In this document: positions 16,612-24,835 of the stretch, piece after piece
How positions within the stretch are numbered: the stretch's first letter is position 1
Layout of the letters: each line of letters opens with the position of its first letter
Source of the DNA: JBLNBN01 sp050260015
GTDB taxonomy: Bacteria > Bacteroidota > Ignavibacteria > Kapaibacteriales > UBA2268
Assembly (NCBI GenBank): GCA_050260015.1
Contig: JBLNBN010000059.1
Span: 1-45,990, forward strand
Reading direction: 5' to 3'
Length of the DNA stretch: 45,990 nt
Notes under the pieces: model-generated
What the model was told of the DNA's origin: nothing
The model's input: only the letters and a program-made list of their open reading frames with translations
Database searches by the model: none
Program-made: the position numbers and the translations under genes

Positions 16612-17214
16612 CGGTTTCCTGGAAAATATTTCCTGGATCTTTGGCTGCAGCTTAAATATTCCTATAAAGGAAAAGAATAGCATAAGAAAAATCCCGATGG
16701 ATTCCTCGCCGGAGCTATCGGGATCATTTACTCTTGCCAGCATCTTTGCGATTAAGAACAATCCGTAGATCAGGGTCAGGAACGAATATGTAATCGCGAA
16801 GTAATACACCAGCATGATCGGTCCGTGGGGATTGGGTATCAAATTGATAAGCGGTATAAATATAAATACGGTAATGAGTATTATTACTAAATTTACTTCC
16901 ATATACCGCGTATTTATCGCATCCTTGTTATCGAACCTTTCGTACAATCCGCGGAACAGTGTCGAGATCCAGAGGAAATAAACGGCAACCCCTTGGACCA
17001 GCAATATCAGTGAAAAATAATAAAAGAACGAAAAGAGATAGTTCACGTCGAATGGAAAATTCGTAGCGTTGGCGTAGATTATTTTATGAACGACCGAGTT
17101 TAATAGGAAAATAGTTATTATTGAGCCATAGATAGCTAAGAATAGCTTCCAGGCTGGTACGTGCAGGAAGAACTGCATGTTTTCAACTAACTTTTCAGCG
17201 TTTCTTTTCAGCAT
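16558..17214 (-). CDS. integral membrane protein of unknown function
   Basis: A 218-residue protein with five or six hydrophobic segments at about 23-41, 58-82, 106-128, 133-158 and 172-190, and a basic C-terminal tail. I do not recognise the family. The ATG follows the hslO stop with no gap, so it is the third gene of the pgi-hslO operon. Its last 54 bases overlap, on the opposite strand, the end of the LiaI/LiaF-like gene, so the two mRNAs would be complementary there. Confidence 0.65.
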   Translation of the reverse strand: MLKRNAEKLVENMQFFLHVPAWKLFLAIYGSIITIFLLNSVVHKIIYANATNFPFDVNYLFSFFYYFSLILLVQGVAVYFLWISTLFRGLYERFDNKDAINTRYMEVNLVIILITVFIFIPLINLIPNPHGPIMLVYYFAITYSFLTLIYGLFLIAKMLARVNDPDSSGEESIGIFLMLFFSFIGIFKLQPKIQEIFSRKPLPETEEAKLRRAEYKGD

Positions 17215-18123
17215 TTAATTCTCCTTTATTTTAAGCTCCGTAATCATCTTATCGAAATCTTCGTTTTCAATGTTATACTTCGAATTGCAATACTGGCAGA
17301 CGAGCTCCGCCGGGGCGGTCCTCTGCATATCCTCCAATTCTTCGCGGCCCAGCGTTACGAGCTTTTCCATAAAGCGCTCCTTGGAGCATCGGCAGAAAAA
17401 GTCAAGCGGGGAGCTGGTTAGCGTCGTAAATTCAAATGGCAATACCGCCTTGGCTATCTCTTCCAAATTCATATTCTTACGGAAGTACTCCGTCATGTCC
17501 CCCATATCGCTTAATTTCGCATACAGCTCAATAAGGCTTTGTCCGCTGTGGCCTGGCATTGCCTGCGCAATAAGTCCGCCGGAATGCTCTATCAATCCGT
17601 CGTTGTCGAATGAAACGTCCAATACTACGCTCGAGGGAATTTGCTCGCTCTGGACGAAGTAGCGCGCAAGGTCCGTCGATATATCCCCTGTTACCAAAGG
17701 AACTATACCCTGGATCGGTTCCGACCTATTATATAGAATTCTCGACACCCGGAATAGTCCCGTACCCAGAGCGTCCTTAAGTTTTGTTAATGTCAGATTC
17801 TCAGCGTCGGGCGCGAACCTTACGAAACCGCGGGTCTCGCCTATATGCATCGCTTCCGCGTACACCCTCGAGATCGGCCCCGAGCCCTCCGCGTCCACCG
17901 AAACCCGCTCCTCCCCTTTTAAGAAAGTTGAAATTAGGGAAGCGGCGGATAGAGTTCTTGCCAGTAGAAAAGCCGGCAAATAGTCCAACTTATGCTTTTC
18001 CTGCGCGACTCTCGCCGCAACTGAATTTTTTACAAGCGCTACCCGGAAGAACCCGTCTTTCGAGATTACTCTTAATGTTCTATCTCTATATTTAAATTGA
18101 TTTTTAAGCTCTTGCGCGTCCAT
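17215..18123 (-). CDS. hslO: redox-regulated chaperone Hsp33
   Basis: Hsp33 is a holdase chaperone that is switched on by oxidation of a zinc centre. The start is placed at the ATG at 18123, one base after the pgi stop, which gives MDAQELKNQFKYRDRTLRV; a longer in-frame start at 18162 would overlap pgi by 38 bases. The product has 302 residues. The zinc cysteines are in CRC (C244, C246) and CQYC (C276, C279), the full CxC/CxxC set, so redox switching should be intact. The motifs LARTLSAASLIS, GSGPISRVYAEA and TGDISTDLARYF are as in the family. It is the second gene of a pgi-hslO-membrane protein operon. Confidence 0.97.
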   Translation of the reverse strand: MDAQELKNQFKYRDRTLRVISKDGFFRVALVKNSVAARVAQEKHKLDYLPAFLLARTLSAASLISTFLKGEERVSVDAEGSGPISRVYAEAMHIGETRGFVRFAPDAENLTLTKLKDALGTGLFRVSRILYNRSEPIQGIVPLVTGDISTDLARYFVQSEQIPSSVVLDVSFDNDGLIEHSGGLIAQAMPGHSGQSLIELYAKLSDMGDMTEYFRKNMNLEEIAKAVLPFEFTTLTSSPLDFFCRCSKERFMEKLVTLGREELEDMQRTAPAELVCQYCNSKYNIENEDFDKMITELKIKEN

Positions 18124-18124
18124 C

Positions 18125-19777
18125 CTATTCTCGTTTATTTTTTTCTTTCCAATAATACTCAATAAGTCCAGTAGTAGACGAATCGAGCGATTTGACCTTT
18201 TGCGCGCCCGTTAGCGTCGGGAGCAGCTTCCTGGCGAGGCTCTTGCCCAGCTCCACTCCCCATTGGTCGAACGAATTGATATTCCAAACGACTCCTTGTA
18301 CGAATATCTTATGCTCGTAAAGCGCTATGAGCGAACCAAGAGTCGAGGGAGTAAGTTCCTTTAAAAGGAAAGAATTCGTCGGGCGGTTCCCGGTAAAGAT
18401 CTTATGCGGGGCGAGCGCGTCCATCCTTTCCTTGCTCATATTCTCATTTTTCAATTCGTCGTAGACCTCGAATTCATTCTTTCCGAATGCTAAGGCGGCA
18501 GTTTGCGCAAAGAAGTTTGAAAGCAAAATTTCGTGTTGAGTTCCAATATTTTTATGCGGTTTAATTACGCCGATAAAATCGACGGGGACGGTTTGGCAAC
18601 CCTGGTGCAGCAGCTGGAAGAATGAATGCTGCGCGTTCGTGCCCGCCGCGCCCCAAACTGCCGGGCCGGTTAAGTAATCCGTTTCCATCCCGTCGAGGGT
18701 AATTCTTTTTCCGTTGCTCTCCATATCGAGCTGCTGCAAAAATGCCGGAAATTTCCTTAATTCTTCTGAATAAGGTATAACGGCGTAGCTATCGGCGTCG
18801 ATAAAATTTCTATACCAAATGCCAAGCATAGCCATAATCACCGGTACATTCCTATCGAGCGGATCCGTGCGGAAGCGCTTATCGACCCGATGGGCGCCGA
18901 GCAGTAGTCTCATAAAATTATCGTAGCCGACGTAGAGCGATATTGAGAGCCCGATGGACGACCAGAGAGAATACCTGCCGCCCACCCAATCCCAAAATGT
19001 AAAGATATTTTCCTCCGGGATGCCGAATTTTTCACACGCCGGGACGTTTGTGGAGACTGCGGCGAAATGCCTCGCCATGTCCTCTTCCTTGAATCCTGCG
19101 CCGAGAAACCATTCCTTCGCCGCTTCCGCGTTGGCGAGCGTCTCCTGGGTCGTAAACGTCTTGGAGGCTATAATGAAAATTGTCGTCTCGGGGTCCAATC
19201 CCTCCAGCGTGCCGGCTATGTCCGCGGGATCTACGTTGGAGACGAAGCAAGCCCGCATGCCCTCTTTAGCATAATGCTTTAATGCTTCGCAAACCATTGC
19301 GGGACCGAGGTCGGAGCCGCCGATGCCTATGTTTACTATGTTTGTCAGCTTCTTGCCCGAGGCTCCCAAATGCGAGCCGGCGTGAAGCGCTTCGGTAAAC
19401 GCCTGCATTTTTGCAAGTTCGCGCTGTACGTCCGGCATTACGTTTTTCCCGTCCACGCTAATTGACTCGTCGCTAACGTTGCGAAGAGCAACGTGAAGAG
19501 CTGGGCGATCCTCGGTTATATTTACGTGTTTCCCGGAGAACATATCGTCCCTCGCTTTCTCCACCCCGGCGAATTCGGCCAGCTCCAATAATAAATCCAT
19601 CGTTTGCTCGGTTATTAAGTTTTTGGAATAATCGAACAAGATTCCATTAATTTCCAGGGAGAATTTTTCAAATCGGTTTTTATCGAATTCGAAGAGTTCG
19701 CGTAGGTCTAAAATAGCGGTCTCGCTTGCCTGGCTTTCGAGCTTTTTCCACACTAACGAATCGGTGAGAGCTGACAT
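18125..19777 (-). CDS. pgi: glucose-6-phosphate isomerase
   Basis: Pgi interconverts glucose 6-phosphate and fructose 6-phosphate. The start is set at the ATG at 19777 (MSALTDSLVWKKLES), which has an ACCGGAG sequence 7 bases upstream; the frame stays open to 19984 but that part is not family sequence and would overlap nadD. The 550-residue product belongs to the long (E. coli-type) isomerase group. Signatures: NIVNIGIGGSDLGP, FIIASKTFTTQETL, WDWVGGRYSLWSSIG and FDQWGVELGKSLA. It supplies hexose phosphate exchange near the trehalose cluster, though on a separate transcript, and leads an operon with hslO. Confidence 0.97.
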   Translation of the reverse strand: MSALTDSLVWKKLESQASETAILDLRELFEFDKNRFEKFSLEINGILFDYSKNLITEQTMDLLLELAEFAGVEKARDDMFSGKHVNITEDRPALHVALRNVSDESISVDGKNVMPDVQRELAKMQAFTEALHAGSHLGASGKKLTNIVNIGIGGSDLGPAMVCEALKHYAKEGMRACFVSNVDPADIAGTLEGLDPETTIFIIASKTFTTQETLANAEAAKEWFLGAGFKEEDMARHFAAVSTNVPACEKFGIPEENIFTFWDWVGGRYSLWSSIGLSISLYVGYDNFMRLLLGAHRVDKRFRTDPLDRNVPVIMAMLGIWYRNFIDADSYAVIPYSEELRKFPAFLQQLDMESNGKRITLDGMETDYLTGPAVWGAAGTNAQHSFFQLLHQGCQTVPVDFIGVIKPHKNIGTQHEILLSNFFAQTAALAFGKNEFEVYDELKNENMSKERMDALAPHKIFTGNRPTNSFLLKELTPSTLGSLIALYEHKIFVQGVVWNINSFDQWGVELGKSLARKLLPTLTGAQKVKSLDSSTTGLIEYYWKEKNKRE

Positions 19778-19867
19778 AAATTCTCCGGTAATTTTTTTGA
19801 TTATTATCACTTTTTGGAATTCTTCTATTTGTCGAATTAAACGCAATATTAGTATTAAAGAAAAAAC

Positions 19868-20434
19868 ATGAAACTTGGAATTTTCGGCGGAACGTTCGCA
19901 CCGCTTCATACTGCGCATTTGATAATCGCCGAGCGCTTCCGCGAGCAAGCGCGCCTGGACAAATGCCTTTTTGTGCCTGCGCACTCCGCTCCCCTGCGTT
20001 CCGCGGACGAAAGTTTAGGCCTTTTTACGCCGCAGATGCGGCGGCGATTGGCGCTTGCGGCGATAGCGGGCAATCCGGCGTTCGAGCTCGAACCTTTTGA
20101 ACTGGACTCCGGCAAAAAATGCTATACTATCGACACTTTGCGATACTTATCCGGCAAGCGCCCGGGCGCGGAGCTATTCCTGTTAATCGGCGGCGACCAG
20201 GCCTACCAATTCGATAAATGGAAAGACTGGCGCGAGATACTCCGCCTTGCAAAACTCTGCGTGGCAGCCCGCCCCGATACTGTGATACCGAAAGAGCTCG
20301 ACGCAATAATTATCGAATCCCCGCTGCTGGAGATTTCCGCAACGGAGATCCGAAATCGTTTAGCCGCCGGCAAATCGATTAAATATCTAGTCCCGGCGGA
20401 GGTTGAGCGGGCGCTGCTGCAAGCGCGGAGCTGA
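19868..20434 (+). CDS. nadD: nicotinate-nucleotide adenylyltransferase
   Basis: NadD adenylates nicotinate mononucleotide to deamido-NAD in NAD synthesis. The 188-residue length is normal. The nucleotide-binding motif reads GGTFAPLHTAHL at 7-18; the usual Asp after Phe (GGTFDPxHxxH) is Ala, a tolerated but less common change. The second signature ISATEIRNRL is at 156-165. It is divergent from pgi (90 bases between starts) and ends immediately next to the stop of the FAD/Rieske gene on the other strand. Confidence 0.94.
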   Translation: MKLGIFGGTFAPLHTAHLIIAERFREQARLDKCLFVPAHSAPLRSADESLGLFTPQMRRRLALAAIAGNPAFELEPFELDSGKKCYTIDTLRYLSGKRPGAELFLLIGGDQAYQFDKWKDWREILRLAKLCVAARPDTVIPKELDAIIIESPLLEISATEIRNRLAAGKSIKYLVPAEVERALLQARS

Positions 20435-22021
20435 TCACCCATCCTTCCCCGGGAGATCGGGAATATCTACCGGCTCGAGGTCAGAAATCGCCGGGCCGTT
20501 CAGCATCTTGCCCGAACTCGTAAATCGCGACCCATGGCAGGGGCAATCGAACGTTTTCTCCGTCCGATTCCATTGCACGACGCACTTTAGGTGCGGGCAT
20601 ATCGCAGTATAAGCGCGCAGCGTCCCGTCCTCGTCGCGATAAACTGCTACCTTAGTCAGGCCTGAGCGAACGATAGCGCCCTCGCCTTTTAGCAGTTCCT
20701 TGTAATTATTGATTTCGCTGCCTGTGAAGTAATCGCCGAACTGCTTGGCTACGTTCACTTGCTCCTTGATGAAGTCCATTGCCGCGGAGGCGGTGACGCG
20801 ATCCGGATCGTAGACCTTGGCCCATGGATTTTCTTTGTTCTCTATCAAATCAGGGATTAGCATCCCAGCGATTGAGCAGTGCGTCATCCCGTTGCCCGAG
20901 TCGCCCGTTACGACGTAAATATTCTCGTCGCCGGGATTCTTCCCGATAAACGCGACGCCGTCGACAGGCTCCTGCACCTGCCCCGACCAGGTATGAACGA
21001 TTTCGCCCATCATGGGGAATCTCTTTCGCGCCCATTTTTCCAGCTCTAAATATCGGGCGTTTTCCGGTAAGTCCTCTTCCATTGGTTGCCCGGTCTTGTG
21101 GTCCTCCCCGCCAATTATCAACAAATCGTTCTGCTTGTCGAACTCCTGCAAGCGAACGTAATGGTACGGGTAATTCGTCCACGGGGTATTATGGTCGCCG
21201 GTGTCCCACCAGAGAGCCGTCGGCAGCGAGCCTTTCGGCACGTATGCGGCGATAACGTACGTTCGGTATGGGGCTTGCTTAGTGTGGATAACGAATCGAT
21301 TATTAACCGGCGTGTTCGTTGCGACGACGTAATGATCGGCGTGGATAACTCCGCCGCCCTGCAGCGTCACGCCGTCCTTCGTAATGTCTTCGGCGCGGGT
21401 CTCCGTATAAATCTTGCCGCCTTTATCGGTAATAAATTTCGCCAGGCCCCGGTAGTACTTCATTGGATGGAACGTAGCCTGGTTGGGAAATTCAATATAG
21501 TCCCCCGATTCAATTTCAATGCCTGGCACGCGCTTTTTCATCGTCGTTCGAAGGCCTAATTTCTGCGTCGACGCGAGTTCCTTGTCGAGCGTTTCGCGCG
21601 TATCGGAGCGATGCAGGAACAAATACCCGGGCAAGCGAACGAAATCGCATTCGATGCCGAGTTCCCGGACGTTTCGCTCAATATAGTCGATCGCGGCGGT
21701 ATGGCTCTCCGCAAGCGCTTTTGCGCCGTCCTCGCCGACCATGCCTTCGAGGTAATAATACCTGTCGTCGAGCGCGTTTGAAAGGTGCGCCGTCGTCCGG
21801 CCGGATTCGCCAGAACCCACGAATCCGTCGTCGATAATTATTACTTTATGCCCCCTGCGAGCAAGCTCGGCTCCAACGGTCAAGCCGGCTATGCCAGCGC
21901 CTACTATAGCTGCGTCGGCATGCGCGTCTCCCTGCAGGCGGTCGTAGATCATCGGTTCCGTCGATTCGACCCAGTAGCTTTTGTTAGCTCCCGAAGTTTC
22001 GTTCATTTTTCTCTCTATCAT
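20435..22021 (-). CDS. FAD-dependent oxidoreductase with C-terminal Rieske domain
   Basis: A 528-residue two-domain protein. Residues about 36-400 form a DAO-type FAD oxidoreductase: ADAAIVGAGIAGLTVG, then GSGESGRTTAHL for FAD, and DNIYVVTGDSGNGM-like FAD closing motif near 375. Residues about 435-528 are a Rieske [2Fe-2S] domain with C475-H477 (CPHLKC) and C493-H496 (CPCHGSRF), including the extra cysteine pair that forms a disulfide in cytochrome bc-type Rieske proteins. No signal peptide, so it should be cytoplasmic. The substrate is unknown. It is last in the trehalose cluster, 47 bases after treY, which may be coincidence. A start at the ATG at 22006, behind AGAGAG, is equally possible. 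Confidence 0.9.
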   Translation of the reverse strand: MIERKMNETSGANKSYWVESTEPMIYDRLQGDAHADAAIVGAGIAGLTVGAELARRGHKVIIIDDGFVGSGESGRTTAHLSNALDDRYYYLEGMVGEDGAKALAESHTAAIDYIERNVRELGIECDFVRLPGYLFLHRSDTRETLDKELASTQKLGLRTTMKKRVPGIEIESGDYIEFPNQATFHPMKYYRGLAKFITDKGGKIYTETRAEDITKDGVTLQGGGVIHADHYVVATNTPVNNRFVIHTKQAPYRTYVIAAYVPKGSLPTALWWDTGDHNTPWTNYPYHYVRLQEFDKQNDLLIIGGEDHKTGQPMEEDLPENARYLELEKWARKRFPMMGEIVHTWSGQVQEPVDGVAFIGKNPGDENIYVVTGDSGNGMTHCSIAGMLIPDLIENKENPWAKVYDPDRVTASAAMDFIKEQVNVAKQFGDYFTGSEINNYKELLKGEGAIVRSGLTKVAVYRDEDGTLRAYTAICPHLKCVVQWNRTEKTFDCPCHGSRFTSSGKMLNGPAISDLEPVDIPDLPGKDG

Positions 22022-22068
22022 GGCTGCATTATCCTATTAAGTTAACCAATCTCATACTTTCGGTAAAT

Positions 22069-24834
22069 TTACGCCATCCTTACGAGCGCGGCCGCCGGCA
22101 TGCGCCCTAATAAATCGTTTAGCTCAAGCGCGCCGTCGCTCTCGAACTGAGCGCCCGATATTGCGTCGCGCCACTTGCCCGTAGGAATTGAAATCTTTGT
22201 TCCTTTCCAATCGGCAGTTGAAAAGTCAGGGAAATTGAAATCGACTAACCGGGTCCAATATCTCCCCGCTACGCAGATCAATTCGGAATTTTCCTTCGCG
22301 CGGCTAAAAGCGACAACCCCGTCGGCGTATTCCCCTTCCGCGTAAAGCGGCTCGTACTCGCCGTGCTGGAAGAGCTCCGGCTCGGAGTTCCTCGCGAGAA
22401 GTCCCTTCTTTATAACCGCCAACTTGACTTTACCGGGATCGGTTGGGGTAAACATTTCCGGGAAAGAAATTTCCCCGCGCACGAGAGTTTCCTCGATCTC
22501 GGCAAGCAATTTTTTCCGGAGCTCGTAATCAACCGGTCGACGATTGTCCGGGTCGACGAGCGTCAGGTCCCATAGCTCCGTCCCCTGGTAAAAATCCGGC
22601 GCGCCCGGCGAAAATATCTTTATCAGCGTATTGGAAATTGAATTTAGCGCGCCGAAGTGATGCAGCTTGGCGGCAAATTCCTTTAGCATATTAAAGAAGC
22701 CCTCGTCGCCCGAAATTGAATCGAAGAAGGATAGGTAGGCTCCTTCGTACGCTTCGTCGGGCTTTAGCCAATGGGTATAAACTTTAGCTTCGCGAACGGC
22801 TTTGGTAATATACTCGCGCATGCGCTCCTTCCACCCGTCGTACGCCTCTTCCTCGACGGGAAGCGAGCCAAGCATATTCTGGTAGAGGAAGTATTCGTCG
22901 TTCGCGTCAGGGGAAGCGCCCTGCTCAGTTTCAGTCTTATACCTTGAGTTTAGTTTTTGCCAGTTTTGCACGGTTTCCCGCCATATCTTGGGAATTTCCG
23001 AGAGCACGTCGAGCCGCATACGGACGTCCTCTCCCCGCTTTGTGTCGTGGGTGGAAGTCGCGTTCATTGTGCGCGGGTAACGCCCGGCGCGGAAGCGATT
23101 AAACTCGTGGAATTTCTCGTCCTCAATTCCAAATATCTTCGGGTTGCCGCCGACTTCGTTTAGCGAAATAAACCTTGAATAGATATACAGGAACGTATCC
23201 TCGAACCCCTTCGCCATTAGCGGAGAAGCCAATTGCTGGAACCTCATTACGAAGTATAGCCGGCGGTCCTTCTCGTCGCCCTCGGGCATTTCCTGTACGC
23301 CCTTTATTATATCCTCTATAAAGCTGATCTCCGCCTGGAAGTCAGGCTGATTCTGCTTAGCAAGCGTGCAGGCTTTCAGTAAGTATTCTATATCGCCCTT
23401 TCGACAGCCCTCGGCGTTGAAGTACGTGCGATAGACGTTCATTCTCATTAGTATTTCGGAAAGCGCGCGACGCAATCCGAAGATAGTAAAATCGGCGCCG
23501 TGCCTGCGTTCATTGGAGATCTTATTGGCGAAATGAGCGAGGTTGGCGATGTCGCCCGCTAAATACTTATTAAGTATCAATTTCTTTTTGTCGGAAAGCG
23601 TATCGTAATATTTAAACTTTTCCCCGATAAAGTCGGTGTAAATCTCGTCGAATTCGCGCTCATTCTTTTTGCAAACGAATAAGAAATTGGCGTAATTAAG
23701 GAATTCATAGCCGCTTGTGCCTTCGATTTGCCACGAGTCCGGCATATTCTCGTCGTGCTCCAGTATCTTTTCCACTACGATGTAAAGGTCGGGAAAGCGG
23801 GAGCGCAACTGATCCAGGTACCTGGTAGGATCGAGCAAGCCGTCGACGTGGTCAATTCGCAAGCCCTCTACGAGCCCGTCCTTGATTAGCTCGCTGATAA
23901 ACTTATGGACGGCCGTAAAAACTTCTTCCTCGTTAATATTCAGCGAGATTAAGTCGTTCACCGTAAAGAAGCGCCGGTAATTGAGCTCCTCGCTCGCCAC
24001 CTTCCAGAAGCTCAACCTGTAGTTCTGCTCGGAGTGCAGCTCGTCTATCAGGTCGAAACTCTCGGGCTTGCCCGCTTCCCCGTTATAAATCTCTACCGAG
24101 CGGTCGATGTATTCTTTTATTATCGGGCTCGTTTCGACAAGCTCGCTAAGCATTTTCTTAACGAAGTTAACGTGCAGCTTCCGCTCTCCAGGATCTGTAG
24201 GGAGATTCTTCGCCGAATAAAGAGCGCCGAGGAACTTCAGGAAATCAAGATTTTCCTCGCTGTAGTATACCTTGAATAGCTCCAGTTCCTTTGAAAGAAT
24301 TGTATAGTATGACTCGGGCTTGACGGGGAACCGCGTATTAAAATAGTTCAAGAAGAACGATCCGCCCTCAAACTCAAGGTTGATATCGCCCGACTCAAGC
24401 GCGTTACCATAGTAATCTCCCAAAAACGGGGCGAGTATCTTACCCTTTAAGGATTCGTTGTAGTGGTCCCAGTTAACGTCGTAAAATTTATAATATTCCG
24501 AGCATCTCCCATTTTCCAGCAGGTCGGACAACCACGGGTTATCGGGGCAGTATGCCTGGTGGTTCGGCGCTATGTCCTGTATCCAACCAATGCCGAACTT
24601 ACGGCAGAGAACTATTGTCTCACGAAATTCCTCCTGCGAGCCATGCTCGGGATTGATAACGGTCGCGTCGATCCCGTCGTAGCCGTGCGCGGATCCTTCC
24701 CTCGCCCTTAATATTGGCGATGCGTAGATATGGGATATGCCGAGGTCGTGAAGGTACTTCGCCGCCTCGGCCGCCTTCTTGAAGTTGAACTCCTTTCGGA
24801 ACTGGATGCGATACGTTGCGATGGGATAGATCAT
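22069..24834 (-). CDS. treY: malto-oligosyltrehalose synthase
   Basis: TreY (GH13 family) rearranges the reducing-end alpha-1,4 bond of a malto-oligosaccharide to an alpha,alpha-1,1 bond, giving maltooligosyl-trehalose. The 921-residue protein starts with the family N-terminus MIYPIATYRIQFRKEFNF and shows YASPILRAREGSAHGYD, the nucleophile D328 in GLRIDHVDG, the acid/base E355 in VVEKILEHDE, the IEGTSGYEFLNY segment, and NATSTHDTKRGEDVR with the third acidic residue. Its ATG lies one base after the GH57 stop, and treZ is two genes upstream on the same strand, so the two enzymes of the TreY-TreZ pathway are made together. Confidence 0.97.
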   Translation of the reverse strand: MIYPIATYRIQFRKEFNFKKAAEAAKYLHDLGISHIYASPILRAREGSAHGYDGIDATVINPEHGSQEEFRETIVLCRKFGIGWIQDIAPNHQAYCPDNPWLSDLLENGRCSEYYKFYDVNWDHYNESLKGKILAPFLGDYYGNALESGDINLEFEGGSFFLNYFNTRFPVKPESYYTILSKELELFKVYYSEENLDFLKFLGALYSAKNLPTDPGERKLHVNFVKKMLSELVETSPIIKEYIDRSVEIYNGEAGKPESFDLIDELHSEQNYRLSFWKVASEELNYRRFFTVNDLISLNINEEEVFTAVHKFISELIKDGLVEGLRIDHVDGLLDPTRYLDQLRSRFPDLYIVVEKILEHDENMPDSWQIEGTSGYEFLNYANFLFVCKKNEREFDEIYTDFIGEKFKYYDTLSDKKKLILNKYLAGDIANLAHFANKISNERRHGADFTIFGLRRALSEILMRMNVYRTYFNAEGCRKGDIEYLLKACTLAKQNQPDFQAEISFIEDIIKGVQEMPEGDEKDRRLYFVMRFQQLASPLMAKGFEDTFLYIYSRFISLNEVGGNPKIFGIEDEKFHEFNRFRAGRYPRTMNATSTHDTKRGEDVRMRLDVLSEIPKIWRETVQNWQKLNSRYKTETEQGASPDANDEYFLYQNMLGSLPVEEEAYDGWKERMREYITKAVREAKVYTHWLKPDEAYEGAYLSFFDSISGDEGFFNMLKEFAAKLHHFGALNSISNTLIKIFSPGAPDFYQGTELWDLTLVDPDNRRPVDYELRKKLLAEIEETLVRGEISFPEMFTPTDPGKVKLAVIKKGLLARNSEPELFQHGEYEPLYAEGEYADGVVAFSRAKENSELICVAGRYWTRLVDFNFPDFSTADWKGTKISIPTGKWRDAISGAQFESDGALELNDLLGRMPAAALVRMA

Positions 24835-24835
24835 G

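Noticed and set aside
19778..19984. N-terminal extension of pgi by 69 residues
   Set aside because: It overlaps nadD on the other strand and does not look like isomerase sequence; the ATG at 19777 has a ribosome binding site.
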